Assembly: GCA_030407085.1 (NCBI GenBank)
Contig: CM059586.1
Location: 91,075,501-91,139,500, forward strand
Direction: 5' to 3'
From: Trichopria drosophilae
Taxonomy: Eukaryota > Arthropoda > Insecta > Hymenoptera > Diapriidae
Length of the DNA stretch: 64,000 nucleotides
Below, one piece after another: positions 24,511-35,689 of this stretch. Position 1 is the first letter of the stretch; every line of letters begins with the position of its first letter. Under the pieces are notes generated by a model. The model was not told the origin of the DNA and did not search any database. It was given only the letters and a program-made list of their open reading frames with translations. Made by a program: the position numbers and the translations under genes.

Positions 24511-26164
24511 ACTACTATTTAGGACTTGGCTATTTTGTTATTTGTAACGAAAAGAGATCAATTTTTATAGGCCACCAAATTTTTGTTTACATCGAGATTT
24601 TCGGAATATGTCAAGAATTATATTTTGTTTATGTTTTTAATATCAACTAAATTTTCGTTATTTTTTTGGACTTGGCAAGCTTTGAAACCCAACGTCTCAG
24701 ATGTTGATGACCCCTTTGCCATGTTAGAGGATTCGCATTACCTTTACATTAGCAATATAGTTTCACCAAGTGTTTGTAATGCATTGCCAATAAAAATGAT
24801 CAATATATATGCAACTCATGGTTTGATTTCTACGCGGATGGTTTTGTACTGGATTTTTCGAAACTGACAATAGAACCTAACAATATATAGAGATAAAAAT
24901 ATGTTTGGATTCAAAAGGCACAAAAAATACATTACAGAATTTCATCTTTTGCTGAATGTAGAAAAATAGGCGAAAGGCGTTTTTTGGGGAATATACAGGT
25001 TAAAAATACATCGTTTTTCTTCTTCTTTCTTGTATGAACGTTTTTTCATTCTTTCTTTTTTCTCACTGCTTATTCTGATCAGAAGAAGATGAAATTTAAG
25101 GCAATATCAGAGAAAGACTCAGTGAGACAGAGAAGGAGAGCAAGATGCTGAGAGGAAAAGAGGTGGATGCCAGGCAAGGTACACCTATATATGTGCATTC
25201 GTATACGCGTATAGGTCAATGCATAGCGAAAATGAAGAAAAAATAATTAGAAGGAGGGACGGGGAAGAATGTATTTGCCGTCGGCGATCGTCGGAGCATC
25301 GGCGCGGCGGCATGTTCTTGTTAGTCGCGTGCAACCAGTGGCGTCGCATTGCGCACATAAATGCGATTTTTTTCTGTAAAAAGTAACAAAACAATTATTA
25401 TTCCTCGACCCGTGCAGTGGACTTCTCCAAGTAGCCATCCGGATTTCCTTTTTTTCAAAAAACAGATTAATGATACGCTTGCCTCCATTCACGGCTGATT
25501 ATAAAAGTTATAAAGATATTATTGGAGCGAGTTCATTTTTTCCGTTGCGTCTCAAAAATTGGTTCCAAATTAATTTTTGGGGATTGCGGTCAAAGCAATA
25601 TCAAAGTAAAAATCAACTTTAGTTTTTGCATACTTTGGAAATTTTTAACGTTTTTTCATGAATTTTAGTTTTTCAAAACAAAAAGTAAGAGTATTCTTTC
25701 ATATTAATTCGACATATTAATTGTCCCATGTTCATAGACGAATTTCATAATGACTTTAAAATAAAAACGTTGGAAAAAATAAAAATATTGGCGTAGTAAG
25801 TTTCCTAAATTCATTTTATTGTCATTGTATCACATATATGAAATCAACTTCGAATAAGTTCTTGCAGAGGCGAAAAACTAGATTCGATTATTCTCCCCCA
25901 AGCGGTAGTTATAGGAAACAGTCTAAAATTACATGCCTCTAGCTTCTCTAGTAGAATTGTTCTAGACTATAAACAGTACATTAAAGAAATCGTGTAAAGT
26001 TTTATACAACTTTGATATAAAATATCGGATACAAAATGGCAGATAACCCCTAAGTGGCGCGTATCTTAAAGTTTATATTTTTAAATTTGTATTTTTCATA
26101 TTGGATCCGCCATGTTGAAATACATTTCGCTGAAAAATTACTCAAATCGTGCAAAGCAACACTC
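24511..26164. other. No supported gene; purine-rich tract at 25070-25170
   Basis: A 94-codon frame at 24583-24867 (MFTSRFSEYVKNYILF...) has no recognised domain and starts amid AT-rich sequence; I do not support it as a gene. 25070-25170 is purine-rich. 25250-25340 is locally GC-rich. Confidence 0.4.
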
Positions 26165-26325
26165 AAACATACTAACCCGAGCGGAAAATTTTTCAGGCTG
26201 AAATCAGGCCCTGATCAGGGCCTGGTCCAACTCCTGAACGGGACCTGATACGTCGCGTAACGTTTCTTCCGATAAGGCCCTGATCAGGCAACCGTACAGG
26301 ACCTGATCAGGACCTTACAAAATGC
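26165..26325. repeat. CCTGATCAGG-rich repeat, left block
   Basis: After ACCCGAGCGGAAAATTTTTC come CAGGCCCTGATCAGGGCCTG, GGCCCTGATCAGG and GACCTGATCAGGACC, with CCTGAACGGG and CCTGATACG variants. CCTGATCAGG is self-complementary. A second block lies at 26630-26690, and a stray block at 33590-33660. Confidence 0.75.
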
Positions 26326-26629
26326 CCAATATTTCGCATATTTTCCAAATTTCATGGTATTTACAATAGTATTACGAAACAACAAATTCATTTTTAATGA
26401 TTTATTACTATCTGTTAAAAGGCTGCAAAATAAAAAATATTTACACATATATATGAATCGTATACATATCCATCACACGCAATGTGTAAAATATGATGTG
26501 CCGAAACGTTCCGACATGTAGGCTCATATACAAAATATAAATACATTTCTTTAACAGGAATGAAGTAGATGCGCGATCACGACTAGTGGCGGCTGAACGA
26601 ATTGCATAAAATTTCGAAGTTAGCAAATT
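26326..26629. other. AT-rich spacer between the two CCTGATCAGG blocks
   Basis: About 300 bases with no gene. It may be the interior of a single element whose ends are the two CCTGATCAGG-rich blocks. Confidence 0.35.
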
Positions 26630-26690
26630 CAGGCGTCCTTATCAGGCTCTGAACAGGCCCCCTGATCTGCCCCTGATTTGAAATTTCTAA
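26630..26690. repeat. CCTGATCAGG-type repeat, right block
   Basis: CTTATCAGGCTCTGAACAGG, CCCCTGATCTGCCCCTGATT and then TGAAATTTCT. The end AAATTTCT may correspond to the inverted AAAATTTTTC at the left block, giving one element of about 520 bp (26165-26690). Confidence 0.5.
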
Positions 26691-27554
26691 AGCAGTTAGC
26701 GATTCCCGAAAATTGAAAATAATCCGGGGAGAGCGGAGATAGGCAGATATAACGAGAGGGAACCAGGTAAATATGTTGGGACGGAAAATGAAAAACAAGT
26801 GATACGTGTAGGTTCGACGTCATAAGGAAGGCTAAACGACGCAGGTTCGGGAGGGGCGTTTGACCTTCTGTGGCAATCGCGATAGTAAATTCTGTGCCGG
26901 TGAGTACCGATGATTCAATGTAATAGTAACGAGCCTGAGTGATTACGATAAACGACGCCATGTACTAGTAAGGACCGGTTCGTGCTTCGATAAACCCTAA
27001 GCGATAAGAGTACGGTCACGGGAAAGTGCGCAAGTGATATTTGATGAAGCTTCCTTTCCTCCGACCTCTTCTCCCACGAGCCGTTTTTCTACGGCAGTCG
27101 CATGAATGGATGCACTCTTAATGAATGCATTGAATACCTAATTCCAGCCTCTGTTCGTCCCAGGTTCGATTTCTTCCTTTTCGTTCCACAGCTACGCGGC
27201 TCGTGTTGGGAGCACGCGGAGTGAATGGAAAGCGACGAATGACATTTATTTATGTTCTCAAAGTTTCAGAATGCGTTTGTTTTCAGTGGTATTTATCGAT
27301 GCGAATGTTGCGCCCAGGTATCTTTACGACAATTGAACTGCGGAATTATAAGATTGGTAATGTAACATCGCTAGTAGTTTGAAATTGTATCTGAGCAACC
27401 GAGTTATGGGTGATGTAGATATATTTTTCTTAAAGGGTGGGGCTCGATTACATCCTGACCTTCTAGTATCCTGTTTAACAAAAAATCCTGCTTTCCATAT
27501 GAACTTCTGTGTTCTTGCCAATGATACATCTTGGAGTAATTTTCAAATGATTTA
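26691..27554. other. GC-richer island, no supported gene
   Basis: About 26700-27300 is visibly less AT-rich and not made of the dispersed repeats. A 110-codon minus frame (26629-26961) overlaps a 71-codon one in another frame; neither has a domain. Candidate conserved non-coding DNA. Confidence 0.35.
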
Positions 27555-27558
27555 TTAA

Positions 27559-28747
27559 CCCGTTAACGTCCGAAACTGGTAAAATTTTAGTCTAATTTTG
27601 ACGTATCATCAAACGTAGAAAAAAAATGTTCTTAACCCATTGAGTGCCACGAGAATTTTACAAAAAAATACCCAAAATGCCAAAAAAAAATTTATTAGAT
27701 TTTACTTAACTTGGGGTATTTCGGGACGCAGATTATGAATGTGAAGTCAGATTTAGAAAATTCAGAATTGTGGATTCAATATGGCAGAAAAAACCCCCGA
27801 GTAACAAGTTTCAAGCAGAATGCTTAAACTTTTCAAAAAAGTGTCGCCGTATTGGATCCGCCATTTTGAATGTAAAAAATCTGACCTCAGATTCGTAATC
27901 AGCTAACACGAAAATCCCCGAGTAACAAATTTCAAGCGGTTTTATAAACTTTTTATGCATAAATTGATTGAACACAATGTCATACTTCATCACGAAGGTT
28001 TTGCAAAAATTGTAAAAACTACCATCTTTGTGGATTTATATATTTTTTTACATAGCGATTATGAAAATGGACAACGCCATCATATTCAGTACACCTTAAA
28101 CTGTCTAGAAATATATGTGGTTTCATTTTACATAATTTCCAGAATTTGTTAGTCTACTTTATATCATGACAAAGATTTGCCCTTTTCTGGCAGTCTGGGA
28201 AAAGTTCAGAATGAAAGATCTTCGTCATTGGCAATCAAGGGGCTAAAGGGTAGCAAGTGTTATTATATGTATTAGGGGACGCTCTACAAGATTCAATGCT
28301 GAGATTTTAATTTTTTCCACGAAAAAACTCAATATGTCAGTGTTTTTGTGAAAAAACCTCGGAAAATCACTTTTTTTAAAATTAATATGTGCGCCATGTT
28401 GGATCCTCCATTTTGAACTTTCAAAAATCGCAATCTTTAATATTAACCAATTTTTAGTAAAACTCATTATGCCACAGAATTCTGAGGCCTGACACGATTC
28501 CGGAACTCCTTCGCAATACATATTGCAGTTTTATGAAAAAGTTTTCGCATTTTTCCACGTTTTCTTCCGTTTAAGTGGTCATATTTACAAAATGGAAATT
28601 GATATCGAAAAACGGACTTCATATTCGAAAAGAGCATACCCAAAAACTATAGAAAACCTACATTTCATAACAATATCTCAAAGATATCCATAAACTTACA
28701 GAGGATAAAAACCGGCGACAAATTTTGTCGTTTTGGGACGAAACGGG
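27559..28747. mobile_element. TTAA-flanked 1.19-kb non-autonomous element (piggyBac-like)
   Basis: TTAA at 27555-27558 is followed by CCCGTTAACGTCCGAAAC. The right end, in reverse, is CCCGTTTCGTCCCAAAAC next to TTAA at 28748-28751. CCC-starting TIRs with TTAA duplication fit piggyBac-type transposition. The interior carries the TACGAATCTGA/GGATCCGCCATTTTGAA module several times (about 27727, 27853, 28390). No transposase frame exists. Confidence 0.75.
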
Positions 28748-28751
28748 TTAA

Positions 28752-29324
28752 TAAAACCTTTCTTAATCAAATAACATGTACACTGATATAAACTATTAAA
28801 CGATTAAAAGTGTAATGCGAAAATTAGCACGTTAGAATTTAAAATAACACACAAACGTGTTACTTTTCGTAAGAGGCGTCGATACATGATCTGCAAAAAA
28901 TATAAAATACATATTTAGGTAAGAATTGATACAGAATTGTTGGAAATGCATTATTTTCCAGTATTTCTGAAATATCTTTCTCAATTTTCAACCGATTGAT
29001 TAATTTTTCTGAGCGATTGTCTAGAATTATAAAACTGAAGTCCAAATTTTATAATGAATGTTTGAATAATTTTTCTATGTTAGATTTTTTAAAATAGACT
29101 ATTGATCATTTCGAAATAAATAAAACTGGTTCTGATATTAAAAATGAGGTTTTTAGCAGTAGCTTTTATTGTAAAATATCCATCGTTTGAAGCTCTGCTT
29201 TCAATATTAAAATCACTTGTTCTTACTCAGGAATGGTTGATAATCTCGGTTCATTATTCTTCAATGTACGTAAGTATAATGCCTTAACTAATCGCTATCA
29301 ATTCTGACTAGAGTACGTTACCAG
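28752..29324. other. No gene recognised
   Basis: AT-rich DNA between the TTAA element and the next CAGTACTG cluster. Confidence 0.45.
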
Positions 29325-29580
29325 TACTGTTCCGGCCGTTCTATTAGCACTGCATTAGTACTGTTTCAGACCTACCGTCAGTAGTGTCTGCACTTTAAAA
29401 ATGTACTGATTTGGTCCTTTCAGTACTGACGTAACTCAGAACATCAGTACTGAAATTACTCCTGTATCACCACTGATTCGGTAGTGTTGCCAGTACTGAT
29501 TCAATGTTGATCGCGCAGTACTGAAAAATAGTACTTAGTCAGTACTACTCCGGTGGTGAACTCCGTCCTACTACCGACAT
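29325..29580. repeat. CAGTACTG-rich repeat block (second locus)
   Basis: About ten AGTACTG/CAGTACT words lie in 250 bases. The block ends GGTGGTGAACTCCG, then ACCGACATTTCTACTAGGGG, very like the end at 52725-52775 (GATGGTGAACTCCGGCATAC, ACATTTCTACT). This supports one repeat family with a defined terminus. Confidence 0.8.
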
Positions 29581-29587
29581 TTCTACT

Positions 29588-29782
29588 AGGGGCGATAAAG
29601 AACCGGCCATTTCCCAATTGTGCAACGAACAACCGGACATTTGAAAAGTAGTTATGATATAGAAAATCTTGAAAAATCCGGTTCTTCGCAGCATAATTAT
29701 AAAAAGTCCGGTTCTTCGTCTGAAAACATTGGAAGTGTCGGGTTCCTCGACTCACGTTTGAGATCTCTGGTTCTTCATACCA
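29588..29782. repeat. CCGGTTCTTCG array
   Basis: AAAGAACCGGCCATTT and GAACAACCGGACATTT occur first, then AATCCGGTTCTTCGCAG, AGTCCGGTTCTTCGTCT, TGTCGGGTTCCTCGACT and TCTCTGGTTCTTCAT. These are about six spaced copies of one word in both orientations, directly abutting the CAGTACTG block. They are non-coding; opposing frames of 84 and 64 codons result from the repeats. Confidence 0.75.
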
Positions 29783-31646
29783 GCCATCGATTTATTCTGA
29801 GAGTACCATTATGAACAGTTAAAAATATAATTGTCTAAATAACATTTTGATTGTAATATTTTTGAATATAGGGGAAAAGTGGAGGTTGTGGGTACACTTT
29901 CGTTTTTGAGTCATAACTTGTGCACGGGTAGTTATTACATGAACATATGCATATGTATAGAGAGCTAGAGACCTTAGGTAACTACTGACGACGAAAAAAA
30001 AATTGATTCCGTCGATTAACAAAATTTTATTAACAATTTAGTAAAGTGGTCATTTTTGGGAAAAACATTTTTTTGGGTCGGTTGTGGGCACCCTTGAAAA
30101 ATCGGCTAAAAATTTACAAAAATGAAGTAATTCACCGCAGATGTGGAAAAAATATAAATTTCTTTATTTCAACGGCCTTCAATGGCAAAATAACAAAGTC
30201 GAAATAACATAGAAGTGTGGATCGAGGCACGGAATACGCGCTAGCCATCGATTTGAAAGACAGCTTTTCCACTGAACACCTCTTAATGGCTTGAATCAAA
30301 TCCTTAAAATTATCATCATCAGATAATTACATACATAAAAACACCATTAACAGTTGTGAAAAATTAATTACGTTTACATCAAAGACGATATTTAACGATT
30401 TAAAAAAAAGGGGGTGGCCATATCATAATAATCAGTTTATGTACAGTCGTGTGATAAATAGTCCAAATAATATTTTGGTATGACTGGCAATATTTTGTCC
30501 CGTGATATTTACAGGAGAAATCAGTAAAATGGTAATATTTGGGAAGACATTATTTTAAAAATCAACATAATTTAGATCCTAGAAAAGACCATAATAATGA
30601 CGTACATGTCGTCCTTTGGTCTGTTGTACATACTGTATGCCAGTTCAAAGTGGACTTAAATTTTCGCCTCGGCTAGCATAAAGAAGTTTTGCATGGGCAT
30701 TCAACCGTCGTGAATGTCCGTCTCGCAATCTCACGAACGGTTATTTCGCTCGGCAGTGAATGATTTAAGAACTTGCAAGGACAAACTTGAAACACCGCAG
30801 CGTTTTCCAAAAGAAATTTTCGATCGTGACCGGAAAGGAGAAAATAAAATGATGAAGAATAAGCGTAAGAAGAAGGTCGGGTCACCAGCATCTTCTTCCA
30901 TCCCGTGACGAAGCGGGAGACGGCGGCGGCGCAAGGCCGCAAAAAAATAACGTTAAGCAGACTCTCCTGGTTCGCGATTCTATTCATCTCGGATGGTCAG
31001 CTAATCCAGTTGTAACAGCTCGGCCAGCGAATGTCGAGCGCCACAGCAGGTTCTTCCTTATAAAAAACGATGAATGAACCTCCGCAGGAACTAACGCATT
31101 ACGCGAGCGATCAATGTCGTATCCTGTCTCTTTGTGTTTCGCGGTAGTTACATCGATTTTTTTCCACTCAACCCTCTAACGACATTGAGAAATTGATTTC
31201 GTTGCTGACGATAGAACTGACGTGTCATTCAACAGCGCAGAATCGTGAGTTTGTATTTTACTTCATTCAGGACTTAAGATCCAATGACGTCAATCCTTTT
31301 GTCAGATAGAGATGTGAATGCAATCTACGTTCTTGGGGGTTTCTTATAATTATCAAGTGAAATACCACCGGGTTTTTATTATACAAGAAAGGTAAGTATT
31401 TCAGTTTTCCAGTTGAGAGTCATTCAGCTTTGTTGTGAGCAACTATGTGTAGTGTACAGGCTCTTGAAGGAGAAAATTGTTGATATGACTTGGTATTAAA
31501 GTGGAGTTTCACCTTGACAGAAATTGAATGACACTTTAATATGACTGAAATTTCATAAAAAATTTTACTTTTCTAAACAAATTTTGTACATTTAAAATTA
31601 ACGGATACCGTTGAACAAACACATACCCTAAAATTATTGGAGTCAA
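29783..31646. other. Intergenic DNA; GC-richer island at about 30660-31230
   Basis: 29783-30650 is AT-rich with nothing recognised. In the island, opposing frames (104 codons minus 30673-30987; 64 codons plus 30714-30908) show no known domain. It is a candidate regulatory region only. Confidence 0.35.
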
Positions 31647-32478
31647 TACCCTGGTAGAGATTTGGCTGGTTGAGCTAGCCATTATCGTAGCTGCTGGCTA
31701 GATCTGTTCGGTAGAATCGAGGTAGAAATATACACGAATTCTAGATGAAAACCCGCTAGACCAGTAATATACAGTAAAACCTCTCTTACTTGAACACTCG
31801 CTTTCTTGAACACCCCGTCTATTTGAACAAAATAACCTCGTTTATTTGAACGATTTCTACTTCCTCTTACCCCCGCTAGTCGCTCTTTCGCGGATACAAT
31901 TTCCAATGCGCGTGCGCTACTCTCGCCGGACGGGTATATTCGCCCGGGAGTGGGGACAACTGTAAGCGTTCAAATAAACGGGGTCGGAGGGAAAATGCTG
32001 GCTCGACCCTGTTCAAGTAAGAGGGGTTTACTGTATATTTAAAGTGACATAAAGCAATAATGGCAAACTGAAAATATCGTACCCAATTTGTATGATAGGT
32101 AAGAGTCAAGCAATTCGACAAAACGAGCAGATTTAAATGTAAACGATTTTTCTTTTGAAATGAAAATTTGATCTTTACAGCAGCTTTGTAAACAATCTCG
32201 ATAGCATGTGCGCGCGAATCAGCTGAGAACAAGCCGCCATATTGGGAGTTCGATCGAGAGGTATTCGAGATTCTCGAATCGAGCCGAGGTCGATAAGTTG
32301 TAGAAGCGTGTCGCACTCATGTTAAACAAAATCTCAATGTCTCGCATCTCTATAGATTTCGGCTAGAATTCATGTCATTTTTCGTAGGATTTCTACCCAT
32401 ATTATACACTAGTTTCTACCCAGATCATAAAAATCTAGGATAATTCTGGCTAGATTCTCGTCAACATCTCCACCAGGG
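31647..32478. mobile_element. TIR element with TACCCTGGTAGAGAT ends and internal GGCTAGA/TCTAGA words
   Basis: The left end is TACCCTGGTAGAGATTTGGC; the right end, in reverse, is TACCCTGGTGGAGATGTTGA. Subterminal regions repeat GGCTAGA, ATTCTAGA, CGCTAGACC and GGTAGAAAT words in both orientations (31672-31765 and 32345-32465). A pogo-like MITE is nested at 31772-32033. A related fragment lies at 47945-47995. No transposase frame is present. Confidence 0.75.
31772..32033. mobile_element. pogo/Tigger-like MITE, 262 bp, nested
   Basis: It starts CAGTAAAACCTCTCTTACTT and ends with the complement AAGTAAGAGGGGTTTACTG, with TA on each side (31770-31771 and 32034-32035). TIRs of the form CAGTAAAACCTC with TA duplication are typical of pogo/Tigger. 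TTGAACA/TGTTCAA words recur inside. The host element continues on both sides. Confidence 0.9.
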
Positions 32479-32490
32479 TATGCCAGTTTT

Positions 32491-33319
32491 CTAGAGTGTA
32501 ATTATTAAATTTCGTTCCTCTAAATTTAAGTTCCATTCTATTCGCGTTGCTCTTATTTTCCTTTCCAACGACAGTTCGACAAGCTGAATTTCAGTGTCAC
32601 CTTGTTCTTTTTTTAACTCTTTGATAGCGGAATATATATCGGGATGATCTTTTCCAACAAGGTGGCGAAAGCGATTATGCCAGCCTTCGCTCACATTGTT
32701 CGTTTTGCTTCGTTTGGTCAATGTTGCAACGTACTGGTTCCAGATTTCAGGAGGATACCTAGGAGGGGCTGCTCTTCTGCGTCCTCTTGCAGTAACCCCA
32801 ACTACATATGTTTTCTCAAAATATTGGGAAGACTTTCGTTACGTCTCTTCCTTCTTATCGCTTTTTTAATATTTTCCCGCTCCGGTAGAAAGCATAACAC
32901 TCTCGCTGAGGTTCCTGCTAATTCGTCTAAATGGAAACAGAATACGAATTAAATCCATATTCCATACGTTCTCCAATCCATAATTTTAATTGTTTAAATT
33001 TGTTTAATTTACCTTGTAATATGGCAGCTGGAGGGACGTATGGTTCACATGCCCTTCGCTTTATTCGAAATTTAATTCTTTCGGCTTGAACTTCCTCTCT
33101 CATAGGTGGATGGCTATGTTTCGACACATCGGGACCTTTTAGAATGTGAACATTTCCGTCTACTAATTTTGATATTGCCCTAGCCTTGCACTCTTTATCC
33201 CTCACTTTCTTGCAATCCCAGTAGGTTTTTCCGTCCCCGTCACGAGATTTCACATATAAATATCCGTCAATTGAAAGTCTTCTTAAACCTACCACTTCTA
33301 CTTCAAAATTCATATTCAT
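32491..33319 (-). pseudogene. FLYWCH zinc finger / MULE transposase relic
   Basis: The upstream 130-codon frame (33319 down to 32927) is a FLYWCH zinc finger: GYLYVKSRDGDGKTYWDC, then a second cysteine (ECKAR) and a HSHPP histidine pair. This is the DNA-binding domain often found in front of MULE transposases. The downstream frame, open from about 32850 and clear at 32721-32491, reads TYVVGVTARGRRRAAPP, PPEIWNQY and TNNVSEGWHNRFRHLVGKDH, the C-terminal signature of MULE transposases in insects. The catalytic DDE core that should lie between is missing (fewer than 100 bases separate the parts), so the element is internally deleted and cannot encode an active enzyme. Confidence 0.8.
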
Positions 33320-33410
33320 ACCTTAGGAACTTTAAAATTTAGAAAACACAACAAATTTAGAAAACGCGCAACAACAAACTTGGGTTATGTTAATGACACA
33401 TAACATTCAT

Positions 33411-33535
33411 TTTTTTCGGGGGAATGTTTTTCGGGGGATTCAGATTAAAATAATTTTTCGGGGATTCGGCTTCGGGGAGTTGGTCATCGGGGAAATTGCA
33501 TTCGGGGAATGGTATTCGGGGAACCGGTAGGGAAT
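33411..33535. repeat. TCGGGGAA direct-repeat array beside the MULE relic
   Basis: Eight variants of TTCGGGG(G)A(A/T) occur in 125 bases in one orientation at irregular spacing: TTTTTCGGGGGATTC, TTTTTCGGGGATTCGG, CTTCGGGGAGTTGG, CATCGGGGAAATTG, ATTCGGGGAATGG and ATTCGGGGAACCGG among them. Lying just upstream of the FLYWCH frame, it could be a subterminal binding array of that transposon. Confidence 0.7.
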
Positions 33536-33589
33536 CCTCGAAAGGTTTTTGGGGTCAATGAAAATGTTGGACAGACACATTATAAAATC

Positions 33590-33660
33590 CATGAGGCCCT
33601 GATCAGGCTCGGTACACTGTGGCCAGACTCTGATCAGAAGCCTTAATAAATGTCTAGTAG
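33590..33660. repeat. CCTGATCAGG-type fragment
   Basis: GAGGCCCTGATCAGGCTCGG, then ACTCTGATCAGAAGCC, then AATGTCTAGTAGAG. It is related to the blocks at 26165-26690. Confidence 0.6.
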
Positions 33661-33879
33661 AGTTTGAATATAGAATTTCATTGAACTGTAATTATCAAAG
33701 CCAGGAAAGTAGACAAACTCCCGTTCTTACTTTCTGAATGAACGTCATATTTCATCCTTTCAAACAATTCAATCAGTATCTCGTATTTATCCTGTTGAGT
33801 TGTATCCCTAACATTGAACAACATCGTTACCAGAAAGAAAGCATCTTGAGGACGATAAGGTCGTTATCCCAATATCATA

Positions 33880-34612
33880 TTTGCGAATAAAGGTTCGAAT
33901 AGATCGATTTGCAACTCACACCAACGTGGCCACGTGCGTTAACTGGATACGAGGTAGACATCGAACGTGTCTGCGTGGAAGTGCTGGTAATAAGAAAGCG
34001 TAATCGAGAGATCCAGTACTGGCCGGACGAGGATGGTAGCAAATAGGTGGCCAGTAAGAGAGGGATCAGGGATTTTTCTCTTGCCGAGTCTACGACCCGA
34101 TGGTGAGCCCAGGTGTAAAACCGTTGATTGCTGCGCCAGTATTTTCTTTTGCTGGCGAGATGGTAGCGGTGGGCGTGCCACTTCGAACGAGAGGAGACTT
34201 CCAAGGCCTTCTCGTACCGCTACCGCGATTATTATTGTTTATTACATGGACGTATATATATTGCTCTCCGAACCACGGCCAATCTCCGCGCGTATACGTG
34301 AATTTATATGCAAACGCGCACCGCCGGCGCAAAATTCGCGCACCGAACGTTTTTTTGACGTCCACGTTTAATTAAAGTATCGCACAAGAGCGGAAGATCG
34401 TGCCCGGTCAGTATTATTACGATGGCTCGTCCTCGGATACGTGCAAAGAAACTCGCACCCGGTCTTGCGCGTTCAAGAAATACATGAATTCATTACCCGA
34501 AGAAGATTGTTCCTTGCCTCCTAAGTACCATCCACTGCTAGTACCTCATGGATATTATTCCAGTATCAGTAATGAAATGATGGATCTGATTACCTGTTAC
34601 TGAGATTATTCT
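33880..34612. other. GC-richer island with overlapping short frames, no supported gene
   Basis: Between 33900 and 34400, frames of 80-112 codons overlap on both strands, which mainly reflects the local GC rise. A 67-codon plus frame (34400-34603: MPGQYYYDGSSSDTCKETRT...) is rich in Ser, Tyr and Cys but matches no family I know. A host exon cannot be excluded and conserved regulatory DNA is equally likely. Confidence 0.35.
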
Positions 34613-34617
34613 ATTAG

Positions 34618-34757
34618 CGGTTGAAAAAGTTTTTGAAAAAGTCTTGCAAGTAAACCTACAGTGTAAATCTCTGATTTTTATGAAATTTGAATATAATTAA
34701 ATAAATTCATCTATGTTTTATAGATGTTTTCCAAAAACTTTTCGACCGTTTAACATA
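34618..34757. repeat. Small fold-back MITE, about 140 bp
   Basis: CGGTTGAAAAAGTTTTTGAA at the left is complemented by TTTTCCAAAAACTTTTCGACCG at the right. No coding potential. Confidence 0.65.
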
Positions 34758-34797
34758 AGTGAAGAAGCTACTGGTATTTTTCGGTCATTATAATTAA

Positions 34798-35185
34798 GTA
34801 GACAATAATAAATGTTATAAACAATAACGTTTTAAATAATTGCGTAACTTTAATATCAGCTCACGTGTAGCTATTATTTTAATTTATTTAGCCAGTAAAA
34901 AGCATTTTACTTTTATAAGTAATGTTCACAATATTAAAAAAATCTTTGCATCCAGGGTAGGCGATCAAGACCCCGTTTATGAGCATTCTTGATCGTCCGT
35001 GCGAAACTCTTTTTTTATCAGTTTAATGACACATGCTACAGGGTTATTTTTTGACATTCTCAGTAGTAAAATGCTTTTTTCTGGCTACATCAATTAAAAT
35101 AATAGTTACGAGTGTCGCGTGAACTGATATCACAGTTACTCAATTATTTACAACGTTGTTGTTTACAATATTTATTATTGTCTAC
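34798..35185. mobile_element. TTAA-flanked fold-back element, 388 bp
   Basis: TTAA at 34794-34797 and 35186-35189 flank arms of about 120 bases starting GTAGACAATAATAAATGTT. The arms share ATTATTTTAATT and TAGCCAG...AAAAAGCATTTTAC in inverted order. The loop holds CGATCAAGAC...TCTTGATCG, a smaller hairpin. TTAA duplication again suggests piggyBac-like mobilisation. Confidence 0.8.
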
Positions 35186-35214
35186 TTAAGTATTTCCTCG
35201 AGTTTGAGTGGCAT

Positions 35215-35305
35215 TATAATACTCCCCGAGGGGTGGGTATATTACGAGAGAATTCTCTTCACCCCTTCCCTCCCCGCGGGGAGGATTGTAACGTTATTTT
35301 TGCTT
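35215..35305. repeat. CCCCGAGGGG / CCCCGCGGGG hairpin repeat
   Basis: ACTCCCCGAGGGGTGGG and CCCTCCCCGCGGGGAGG flank ACGAGAGAATTCTC; each is self-complementary. It resembles the CCCTCGGG words of the compound repeat at 23.96-24.07 kb. Confidence 0.5.
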
Positions 35306-35689
35306 TATGAATGCATCGGCTGTTTTGAAGATGCTCATTTACATTTTTGAGGCATTTAAGGAGCACTATATTGTTATAATATATGATTTGAAACTATACT
35401 TGGACCTAACTATGCTAGAACTAACTCCCCCTCCCCCCTTCTGTCCAGGCAGTGTTAAAATGCGAATATTCTGAGAAGCATCAATTTGTCGTTAAAGAAC
35501 AGAAATGTTGGCAATTGTAGGCACCCTTACCCCATTAATTTATTCGTTGAGCGGTCATAAGAATGTTGTAAACAAAGGGGAAAAAAGGCATATAGTTTTT
35601 CATTTACTTTTTCTTATGTAAAATTATGTTACGTCTCAATTGCAATATGTGAAGCAATTTGAATAAGAAAAAAAATAGTAGATACCAAG

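Noticed and set aside
24583..24867. 94-codon plus frame as a host gene
   Set aside because: No recognised domain, low-complexity start and no supporting neighbours; possible but unsupported.
27165..27185. GGTTCGATTTC resembling a tRNA B box
   Set aside because: No A box at suitable distance and no acceptor stem; the sequence does not fold as a tRNA.
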